Part shown: positions 1-5,000 of the stretch, one piece after another
How the letters are laid out: each line of letters begins with the position of its first letter
Position numbering within the stretch: the stretch's first letter is position 1
Source of the DNA: Chthonomonadaceae bacterium
GTDB lineage: Bacteria; Armatimonadota; Chthonomonadetes; Chthonomonadales; Chthonomonadaceae
Length of the DNA stretch: 5,000 nt
Direction of reading: 5' to 3'
Assembly: GCA_025355115.1 (NCBI GenBank)
Contig: JANXLO010000126.1
Span: forward strand, 1 to 5,000
Translations under genes and position numbers: made by a program
Notes under the pieces: generated by a model
The model's input: the letters and a program-made list of their open reading frames with translations, nothing else
Told to the model about the DNA's origin: nothing
The model's database searches: none

Positions 1-1034
1 CTGAAAAGCAACGTAGCCGTCAGCAGAGAGATAAAGAGTGGGCTACCAGCGTCAAGATGACGCTCATAGCGCGCGACCTGATGATAGGCAATCCGAAGTT
101 GTCTGAGTCAGGCTATCGCGAGGAGGCGGAGGGTCATAACGCTCTGGCGAGCGGTTTTCAAGGTCAAAGGCAGTGGACAGACCATTTCCCTAATGGCGAT
201 TTCCTCGAAGCTGTCCTGAACACTTCCTTCGACTGGAATGGCATACGTCAGCCCTATATTGTCGCCACAGAAAACGATGCTATGAACGGCGTCTCAATGC
301 TGTTCGGTCATCTTCTTACCGGCACCGCTCAACTCTTTGCAGATGTCCGCACCTATTGGAGTGCAGACGCCGTGAAGAGAGTCACAAATCATACTCTCGA
401 TGGATTGGCTTCAAACGGCATCATCCACCTAATCAACTCTGGCCCTGCGGCACTCGACTGGACGGGAGAACAGTCAATCAATGGCAGACCCGTACTCAAA
501 CCGTTTTGGGATGTAACCGGAGAGGAAGCGGAGAAGTGTCTGGCAGCCACAAGTTGGTGCCCATCAGTCACCGAATACTTTCCTGGAGGAGGACTGTCGA
601 CAGACTTCACGACTAGAGGTGCCATGCCGGTAACGATGTGCAGAATCAATCTAGTGAAGGGACTCGGGCCTGTAATCCAGATTGCAGAAGGCCATACAGT
701 CGATCTCCCGGCAGAGGTGCATGAACTCCTGGACGCTCGCACAAATCCCACATGGCCGACAACCTGGTTTGTGCCGAACCTCACTGGCCATGGTTCCTTT
801 AGAGATGTCTACTCGGTGATGAATAACTGGGGGGCAAATCATGGGGCGATCTCATATGGCCATATCGGGCACGACTTGATCGCGCTCGCTGCCATCCTCC
901 GTATCCCTGTCGATATGCACAATGTCCCTGAGGAACGGGTATTCCGACCTGCCGTATGGTCGCGTTTCGGCTCTCTTGAGCCGCAGTCGGCCGATTATAA
1001 TGCCTGCCGAACTTTCGGCCCACTCTACCGGTAA
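1..1034 (+). CDS. fucI: L-fucose isomerase, C-terminal part (5' end outside window)
   Basis: This enzyme interconverts L-fucose and L-fuculose, the first step of cytoplasmic L-fucose breakdown, and often also acts on D-arabinose. The frame is open from base 3 with no stop, and residues before the first internal ATG (57) still fit the family ([14 protein letters not shown]), so that ATG is not the start. About 343 residues are visible; E. coli FucI has 591, so roughly 250 N-terminal residues lie upstream. Recalled E. coli FucI aligns nearly throughout: [51 protein letters not shown] and NWGANHG. The Mn2+/catalytic residues are present: Glu in ATEND (codon 270-272, E. coli Glu337), Asp in FADVR (342-344, Asp361) and His in GANHG (840-842, His528). 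The C-terminus is intact, ending GPLYR. ridA follows after 46 bp on the same strand. The call rests on recalled family sequence and is very secure. Confidence 0.97.
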   Translation, partial: EKQRSRQQRDKEWATSVKMTLIARDLMIGNPKLSESGYREEAEGHNALASGFQGQRQWTDHFPNGDFLEAVLNTSFDWNGIRQPYIVATENDAMNGVSMLFGHLLTGTAQLFADVRTYWSADAVKRVTNHTLDGLASNGIIHLINSGPAALDWTGEQSINGRPVLKPFWDVTGEEAEKCLAATSWCPSVTEYFPGGGLSTDFTTRGAMPVTMCRINLVKGLGPVIQIAEGHTVDLPAEVHELLDARTNPTWPTTWFVPNLTGHGSFRDVYSVMNNWGANHGAISYGHIGHDLIALAAILRIPVDMHNVPEERVFRPAVWSRFGSLEPQSADYNACRTFGPLYR

Positions 1035-1065
1035 ACGCTCTCTACTTTCCATCCGATCCAAAGCC

Positions 1066-1073
1066 AAGAAGGA
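1066..1073 (+). promoter_or_regulatory. Ribosome binding site that sets the ridA GTG start
   Basis: AAGAAGGA lies 7 nt before the GTG at 1081. The same frame is open further upstream to an ATG at 922, but those codons lie inside the fucI reading frame, and their translation does not resemble a RidA N-terminus. The site therefore favours the GTG. Confidence 0.7.
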
Positions 1074-1080
1074 ACTTATA

Positions 1081-1461
1081 GTGAACAAAACTCCAGTCAA
1101 CGTAGGAAGCCCCGTAAGTGGCTCCCCTTACTCTCCCGGCATCATCACGGGCAATCTCGTCTTCGTCTCGGGACAGGTTCCGATGAACCCGGCTACGAAA
1201 GAGGTCATCCGAGACGACTTCGAAGCAGCCGTTCGCCAGTGCATCCTAAACGTGGAAACCATACTCAAATCAGCAGGAACCGACCTTGAGCACTGCGTCA
1301 AAGTTCTGGTTTTTTTGGCGGACATGGATAACTTCGCCCGCCTTAATATCGTCTACAAAGAGTATTTTGGCGAGACAAAGCCCGCCAGAAGCTGCGTGCA
1401 GGTAGCCCGCTTGCCACTTGACGTAGATGTGGAGATTGAAGCTATCGCGATACTGCCCTGA
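1081..1461 (+). CDS. ridA: RidA family reactive imine/enamine deaminase
   Basis: RidA (YjgF/YER057c/UK114 family) proteins are small cytosolic homotrimers. The archetypal members hydrolyse reactive 2-aminoacrylate-type enamines and imines released by PLP enzymes. This one is 126 aa, the normal length, starting at GTG with a good ribosome binding site. Family landmarks are all present: PYSPGI near residues 17-21, the strand VFVSGQVPMNP (27-37), and the C-terminal signature PARSCVQVARLP (101-112) followed by VEIEAIA (117-123). Arg103 and Glu118 correspond to E. coli Arg105 and Glu120, the carboxylate-binding and catalytic-site residues, so it looks like an active archetypal RidA rather than a divergent Rid1-7 type. 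It sits 46 bp after fucI and is probably co-transcribed. The link to fucose metabolism is not obvious, and other sugar-cluster RidA homologues may have different substrates. The family call is firm; the exact substrate is not. Confidence 0.94.
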   Translation: MNKTPVNVGSPVSGSPYSPGIITGNLVFVSGQVPMNPATKEVIRDDFEAAVRQCILNVETILKSAGTDLEHCVKVLVFLADMDNFARLNIVYKEYFGETKPARSCVQVARLPLDVDVEIEAIAILP

Positions 1462-1477
1462 TTCTCATACCTCAGCT

Positions 1478-1534
1478 GCTCACACAAATGCACCGGCGTC
1501 CCAAGAATGGGCGGCCGGTGCATTTTCTGTGAGC
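1478..1534. terminator. Large nested hairpin between convergent genes, probable bidirectional terminator
   Basis: The inner stem TGCACCGGC (1489-1497) pairs perfectly with GCCGGTGCA (1514-1522). On the plus strand TTTTC follows it, and on the minus strand TTTG follows, each a short T-run as in intrinsic terminators. An outer stem GCTCACA (1478-1484) pairs perfectly with TGTGAGC (1528-1534), partly continuous through AAA/TTT. A small CCC/GGG pairing closes the apex (1500-1502 with 1509-1511). It starts 16 bp after the ridA stop and ends 11 bp before the stop of the convergent DUF2752 gene. The T-runs are short, so strength is uncertain. The structure is seen; termination is inferred. Confidence 0.7.
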
Positions 1535-1545
1535 AAGAAATTGAC

Positions 1546-1980
1546 TTACCATTGAAAAAAATCAATTCCTGCGCTGCGCATACCTAAACGCACGAGCCAT
1601 AGCACAACCAAAAGCACAGCGATACTGGTTAACGATCCAACGTGCATGAAAGCCCTACGTATTCTCGCGGTAATAGGGCGACAGCTTGGAGTTAACCTTT
1701 CCAGACAAACGATCAAAATAGCACTGAGACACACGAGGAAAAGAGGTATGCCGAGAGGATGAAAACGAAACGAAGAAAGCAGGTCTCCACGCCAGATAGC
1801 GGATAAACTCCGAGTCATACCGCATCCTGGACACGGAACGCCAGTTGTTGCTCGGATGAGACACGCGGGGCCATGTGAATTTGGATTGAGTGACAGCAAC
1901 AGGGTGCCTGCCAGGACGACAGAAGCGAACAGTCCACTTTTGAAGTCGCCGGCAGGCACGCTATGAGAAGCAGTTTGCAT
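1546..1980 (-). CDS. DUF2752 domain membrane protein
   Basis: This 144-aa protein matches the DUF2752 pattern: Cys40, then TTGVPCPGCGMTRSLSAIWRGD (residues 45-66, with the Cys50-x-x-Cys53 pair followed by GMTRS), then HPLG at 74-77. The family has no established biochemical function; the cysteines could bind metal or form a disulfide, but that is speculation. Three hydrophobic stretches are visible, near residues 17-31, 76-93 and 114-132, so it is an inner-membrane protein. A basic stretch RPITARIRRAF (101-111) separates helices two and three. The ATG start has only a weak GGAAG site upstream. It lies 25 bp downstream of the 87-aa membrane protein on the same strand, so translational coupling or a shared mRNA is likely. 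Family call confident, function unknown. Confidence 0.88.
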   Translation of the reverse strand: MQTASHSVPAGDFKSGLFASVVLAGTLLLSLNPNSHGPACLIRATTGVPCPGCGMTRSLSAIWRGDLLSSFRFHPLGIPLFLVCLSAILIVCLERLTPSCRPITARIRRAFMHVGSLTSIAVLLVVLWLVRLGMRSAGIDFFQW

Positions 1981-2005
1981 GTAGAAGCTTCCGCCCAGAA
2001 AGGAA

Positions 2006-2269
2006 TCAGCGCACTGTACTATGTGCGAGTGCGGACGCCGCTCCCATGAACGACAGCCCTGCTCCTCCGAGCCATCCGATGATCATCCCGAGACCGATGA
2101 GCACCTTTTTATCGTTTTGGAACTCTGTGAAGCAGTAGTAAAGGGCATAGAGACCACATAGAAACCCTACGATTCCCTTCCAGACTTCATTCTTGAACAT
2201 GTCGATCAAAACGATTATCCAGCAGACGAATGCGATGATGTATAGCAGCCCACCCAGTCCAATTAACAT
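2006..2269 (-). CDS. Small three-helix membrane protein of unknown function
   Basis: I do not recognise a named family. The 87-aa product is almost entirely hydrophobic, with likely membrane segments at about residues 3-23, 31-48 and 56-76. These are joined by short polar loops DMFKNEVWKG (23-32) and FQNDKKV (50-56). The segment from IVLIDMFKNEVW to ALYYCF resembles many small uncharacterised bacterial membrane proteins with a WIIVLxxxF-type first helix. It has two cysteines in membrane segments (16 and 38) and one at 46, and no signal peptide beyond the first helix. A perfect AAGGAGG lies 5 nt before the ATG, which makes this a convincing gene despite its size. It is first in a probable two-gene operon with the DUF2752 gene 25 bp downstream, suggesting the two may work together in the membrane. 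Confidence 0.82.
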   Translation of the reverse strand: MLIGLGGLLYIIAFVCWIIVLIDMFKNEVWKGIVGFLCGLYALYYCFTEFQNDKKVLIGLGMIIGWLGGAGLSFMGAASALAHSTVR

Positions 2270-2274
2270 GAATG

Positions 2275-2281
2275 CCTCCTT
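2275..2281 (-). promoter_or_regulatory. Strong Shine-Dalgarno site for the 87-aa membrane protein
   Basis: AAGGAGG read on the minus strand, 5 nt before the ATG at 2269. It is the strongest ribosome binding site in the window and fixes the start of this short gene. Confidence 0.8.
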
Positions 2282-2468
2282 GTGGTTAGCTCTGAAGACT
2301 TGCGTCCTCGGTATAGTACGCTCACATATGTGCAGCTTTCTAATCCTCGTCTTGACGGATTGGCTTCACAGCTGAGATTCGGTACGAGCAAACTTGTTCT
2401 CGGCTACTGCATTCTACAAATTCAGGGCAAAAACCTTCTGGGAAACAATCCTCTGTACAAAGTTAACA
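2282..2468. other. Intergenic region, probable promoter space for the 87-aa/DUF2752 operon
   Basis: There are about 190 bp between the stop of the FG-GAP gene and the next minus-strand gene, with no coding sequence I can support. Beyond the leader hairpin noted separately, it contains a perfect 10-bp palindrome CACATATGTG (2323-2332), which could be an operator half-site pair or chance. I found no convincing terminator for the FG-GAP gene and no clear sigma-70 promoter. Short open frames here have no ribosome binding site or recognisable product. Confidence 0.5.
2294..2309 (-). promoter_or_regulatory. Possible leader hairpin with GNRA tetraloop
   Basis: On the minus strand GAGGAC-GCAA-GTCTTC forms a 6-bp stem (one G-U pair) closed by a GCAA tetraloop. 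It lies 12 nt before the AAGGAGG site of the 87-aa gene. Just upstream, TACTAT/TATACC (2310-2318) could be a -10 element, but I see no convincing -35 box. A 6-bp stem is short enough to arise by chance. It could stabilise or tune a leader RNA; that is inference. Confidence 0.3.
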
Positions 2469-3656
2469 TCATCCATTTTCGAACAAGTACAAACCACTCT
2501 TGCCAGGGGCAATGATGTCGAGCCTGCCGGTCTTGCGAAGATCTACTGCTGTGATTTGCAGGCCAGTGCCGACATGAGTCTTTTCATCGATGACGCACTT
2601 CACCCACTTCTTATCTTTGCGGTCAAACTTATAGTAGAATAGACCGAGCGGGTCCTTCGCTCCGGGGTCATGATCGTGGGCGAGATAGCGTTTGCCGGTA
2701 AGCACCACGGGCGGCTGCCTCTTCTCCAGGCTGACAAGCATCAACGCATGGGCCTGTGACCAGCTAGCGTCGATGGTTTTCTGCTCCCATTTGCCAGCCG
2801 AGTTCTGCTTGAGGTAGTAGAGGCCGTAATGGTGACCGCTTCCGAATACGATTTCGTTTTTGCCGTCCCCATCGAAATCGTAAGTCGGCGTTCCAAATCC
2901 GAGGTCACCCGGATTGCACTCCCAGTCGGCGTGCCATATCCATTTATCGGTAAGTGCATCGATCTGCTCGTACCAGCCGTGCGGGGTAATGAGATCGAGT
3001 TTGCCGTTTCCGGTAATGTCACCCCACCCTATGCCGTGCGCACCGCCCTCTTTCCCTACCACATGCTGCACCCATTCGGGCGACGGCCCAGCTTTGCGCA
3101 GTTCAAACCAGACTACTTGATTCCCGCAATTAGGCAAAACGCAGATTTTCCCTTTGCCAAGAAGCGGGACGAGCGCTGATGTCTCCGCGCTGCCGGGTGA
3201 GGCGATGAGATGCTTCTCCCAAAGTCGGTCGGACTTTCCGGGATTTTCGCTCCAGAAGATCTCTCCAGTCGCGTAGTCCGAGGAGATGATGTCGATTCTT
3301 CCATCGCCATTGACATCCGCTGGCATGTCGGAGAAATCCTTACGATAGCCGCTCGAATCCGGCCCTCGGCCCCAGTCCCCTATCTCGCGAAATTTATGCG
3401 GCGTCCAGTGGGGTGCTTCGTACCAGGTGTCTCCTGAGACTATGTCGAGTCGACCACGGCCCATTACATCTGCTGCGCATGCGCATTCAAAATCAGAATT
3501 CGCATTGATGACCGTTTTGCGGAATTTCACTGCTGATGGCACAACAGGCAGATTGGGGTCCACTGACTGCGACATAGCGCAATTGGGCAGCAACGTTGCC
3601 GCCGCCAGACTTGCCGACATCGTAAGAAGTTCGCGACGCGATAGATCGTTAGACAT
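2469..3656 (-). CDS. Tat-exported FG-GAP/VCBS repeat beta-propeller protein
   Basis: The 395-aa protein starts with a twin-arginine signal, SRRELLTMSASLAAA (residues 6-20), ending near CAMSQ (26-30), so it is probably exported folded; Cys26 lies in LPNC, a poor lipobox, so lipoprotein anchoring is doubtful. About seven propeller repeats can be traced. The calcium-type loop is clear at DVNGDGRIDII (114-124) and DFDGDGKNEIV (260-270). It is weaker at DVMGRGRLDIV (63-73), DITGNGKLDLI (213-223) and DLRKTGRLDII (372-382), and degenerate near 163-173 and 307-318. Conserved blocks AHGIGWGD, GSGHHYGLYYL, TGKRYLAHDHDPGA, GTGLQ and GKSGLYLFENG fit a family widespread in Planctomycetota and Acidobacteriota, of unproven function and probably a binding or scaffold propeller. 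AAGGGGA lies 7 nt before the ATG. It starts 48 bp after the DUF1501 stop and is probably in the same operon. Confidence 0.88.
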   Translation of the reverse strand: MSNDLSRRELLTMSASLAAATLLPNCAMSQSVDPNLPVVPSAVKFRKTVINANSDFECACAADVMGRGRLDIVSGDTWYEAPHWTPHKFREIGDWGRGPDSSGYRKDFSDMPADVNGDGRIDIISSDYATGEIFWSENPGKSDRLWEKHLIASPGSAETSALVPLLGKGKICVLPNCGNQVVWFELRKAGPSPEWVQHVVGKEGGAHGIGWGDITGNGKLDLITPHGWYEQIDALTDKWIWHADWECNPGDLGFGTPTYDFDGDGKNEIVFGSGHHYGLYYLKQNSAGKWEQKTIDASWSQAHALMLVSLEKRQPPVVLTGKRYLAHDHDPGAKDPLGLFYYKFDRKDKKWVKCVIDEKTHVGTGLQITAVDLRKTGRLDIIAPGKSGLYLFENG

Positions 3657-3704
3657 TTATGTGTCCCCTTGGCAATGCATGAATTAAGGGTCAGAAAGAG
3701 CGTG

Positions 3705-5000
3705 TTAGGCAAGAACCGCACGGATGACTTCTCCGCTCACGTCCGTCAAGCGCATATTCCGACCTGAATAGTGATAGGTGAGGCGTTTGTGATCTAGTCC
3801 GAGCAGATGGAGAATTGTCGCGTTCAGATCATAGACAGTTTGTGGTTGGTCTGCCGCATGATGCCCGATGTCATCCGTAGCCCCGAATATCGTTCCGCCT
3901 TTTACTCCAGCGCCCGCCAGCCAGACGGAGAACGCGTGAGGATTGTGGTCGCGCCCTGAGCTTCCCTCCGTGAAAGGCATTCTGCCAAATTCAGTGTGAA
4001 AAACGACTAGAGTCTCGTCGAGCAGACCTCGCTGCTTGAGATCCTTCAACAGTCCCGCCACAGGGACATCGATTTCGAGAGCGCGTTTTTCGTGGTTAGC
4101 CACCATTCCGTTGTGCGCGTCCCAGCTCTGATCGAAGACCCCGCCTCCGCTATATAGTTGAACAAAACGAACACCCCGTTCAACCAGTCGTCGTGCGAGG
4201 AGACACTGACGACCAAACATGGCCGACTCTGCTCGATTGAGTCCATAGAGCTCTTGTGTTGCTGGAGTTTCGCGGCTTACATCGACAGCTTCAGTCGCCT
4301 CAGACTGCATTCGATAGGCAAGTTCGTAAGCACGTATTCTGGCTGCCAACTCCTGTTCGCCTGGATGAGTTCGAAGAAACTCCTCGTTGAGTTTGCCTAT
4401 GAAATCAAGCGACTCCTTCTGCTTCTCCGCAGATAGGTTTTGCGGCGGCTTGAGGTTCAAGACTGGCAGGCTGTTGCTTCTAAACTGAACTCCCTGAAAC
4501 GAAGCGGGCAAAAACCCTGCGTTCCAGTTGCCTGCTCCGCCGCCAACCAGTGCCCGAGGATCGGTCATGACAACAAAGCCCGGCATGTTCTGGTTTTCGG
4601 TGCCTAAGCCGTAAGTGATCCATGACCCCAATCCCGGCCGACCGCTGATCGTTGAGCCGGTCAGCATGTGATAGACAGCGGGTACATGGTTATTGCTCTC
4701 GGATTTCATAGAGCGTATAAGAGCGATGTCGTCAGCGCATTTTCCGATATTAGGCAACAGATCTGACACCGGCATCCCGCACTTCCCGTAGTTCTGAAAC
4801 TTCCACGGGCTCTGCATCAGATGTCCCGGTGCACTACGTCCTCCCGTGTCGAAGCCGGGACGGCCAGCCACTGATACCCCATTCTGCCGTTGCAGCTCAC
4901 TCTTAGGGTCGAATGTGTCTACATGGCTGCAGCCTCCGAAGAGGAATATGGAGATGACCCGTTTGGCTTTGGCAGGAAAGTGTGAGGGCCTGGGACGAAG
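3705..5000 (-). CDS. DUF1501 family protein (5' end outside window)
   Basis: The visible 431 residues cover nearly a whole DUF1501 protein, a family related to the alkaline phosphatase/sulfatase fold. Members are usually Tat-exported and their substrates are unknown. The frame stays open to base 5000 with family-like sequence (HFPAKAKRVISIFLFGGCSHVDTFDPKS, split by position: KAKRV at 11-15, GGCSHVDTFD at 22-31), so the GTG at 4871 is not the true start. The missing part is probably a few dozen residues including the export signal. Other motifs: MKSESNNHVPAVYHMLTG near 98-115, WDAHN at 293-297, FHTEFGRMP at 334-342, GRDHNPHAFSVWLAGAGVKGG around 349-369 and the closing MRLTDVSGEVI. His and Asp residues in these are candidate metal ligands. 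Oddity: Cys24 stands where the family usually has Pro (GGPS). The FG-GAP protein follows after 48 bp, so joint extracytoplasmic action is likely. Family call very secure; function unknown. Confidence 0.94.
   Translation of the reverse strand, partial: LRPRPSHFPAKAKRVISIFLFGGCSHVDTFDPKSELQRQNGVSVAGRPGFDTGGRSAPGHLMQSPWKFQNYGKCGMPVSDLLPNIGKCADDIALIRSMKSESNNHVPAVYHMLTGSTISGRPGLGSWITYGLGTENQNMPGFVVMTDPRALVGGGAGNWNAGFLPASFQGVQFRSNSLPVLNLKPPQNLSAEKQKESLDFIGKLNEEFLRTHPGEQELAARIRAYELAYRMQSEATEAVDVSRETPATQELYGLNRAESAMFGRQCLLARRLVERGVRFVQLYSGGGVFDQSWDAHNGMVANHEKRALEIDVPVAGLLKDLKQRGLLDETLVVFHTEFGRMPFTEGSSGRDHNPHAFSVWLAGAGVKGGTIFGATDDIGHHAADQPQTVYDLNATILHLLGLDHKRLTYHYSGRNMRLTDVSGEVIRAVLA

Noticed and set aside
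389..784. 131-aa open frame antisense to fucI
   Set aside because: It is a shadow of a strongly conserved gene, has no recognisable product, and codes opposite catalytic motifs of FucI.
57..1034. ATG at 57 as the start of a short 325-aa isomerase
   Set aside because: The frame is open back to base 3 with residues that still match FucI, and the protein would lack the N-terminal domains. The gene simply begins before the window.
922..1080. ATG at 922 as the RidA start, giving a 179-aa protein
   Set aside because: The extra residues are an out-of-frame reading of fucI, and the GTG at 1081 has a good ribosome binding site and gives the normal family length.
402..2368. 12-bp repeat GGATTGGCTTCA at 402-413 and 2357-2368
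   Set aside because: One copy encodes a conserved FucI segment and the other is intergenic. No flanking similarity or mobile-element feature, so it is most likely chance.
2401..2468. Possible terminator after the FG-GAP gene
   Set aside because: Only 3-4 bp stems can be drawn and the T-run lacks a GC-rich stem, so I cannot support a terminator there.
2193..2642. Overlapping plus-strand open frames across the intergenic region and the 3' end of the FG-GAP gene
   Set aside because: No ribosome binding site, no family resemblance, and they overlap well-supported minus-strand genes.
4158..4436. 92-aa plus-strand open frame inside the DUF1501 gene
   Set aside because: Antisense shadow of a conserved domain with no product I recognise.
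4869..4871. GTG at 4871 as the DUF1501 start
   Set aside because: Upstream codons to the window edge encode the conserved family N-terminal motif, so translation begins beyond base 5000.

Overview
The window looks like an ordinary bacterial chromosome segment of moderate GC content. It carries six protein genes in two convergent blocks. I see no phage, transposon, tRNA, rRNA or CRISPR signal. The best taxonomic clue is the pairing of a DUF1501 protein with a Tat-exported FG-GAP propeller, plus a DUF2752 membrane protein. That mix is common in Acidobacteriota, Planctomycetota and Verrucomicrobiota. I favour an acidobacterium or relative, but this is inference from family distribution only.

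Left block, plus strand (1-1461): the C-terminal ~343 residues of L-fucose isomerase (fucI; the N-terminus lies before the window), then 46 bp later a RidA-type imine/enamine deaminase with a GTG start. They look like one transcript. A large nested hairpin (1478-1534) sits in the convergent gap and probably ends transcription from one or both sides.

Middle block, minus strand (1546-2269): a three-helix 87-aa membrane protein of unknown function, followed 25 bp downstream by a DUF2752 protein with the Cys-Pro-Gly-Cys-Gly motif. They form a likely two-gene operon. The upstream gene has a strong Shine-Dalgarno sequence, and its leader contains a small GNRA-loop hairpin and a 10-bp palindrome.

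Right block, minus strand (2469-5000): a DUF1501 protein whose frame is open to the window edge, so its true start lies beyond base 5000. It is followed 48 bp downstream by a complete 395-aa FG-GAP/VCBS repeat protein with a twin-arginine signal. These two are probably co-transcribed, and I infer that they act together outside the cytoplasm.

Nothing here is a clear new defence or mobile system. The items most worth following up are the small-membrane-protein/DUF2752 pair, the DUF1501/propeller pair with an unusual cysteine in the DUF1501 N-terminal motif, the fucI-ridA linkage, and the intergenic hairpin.
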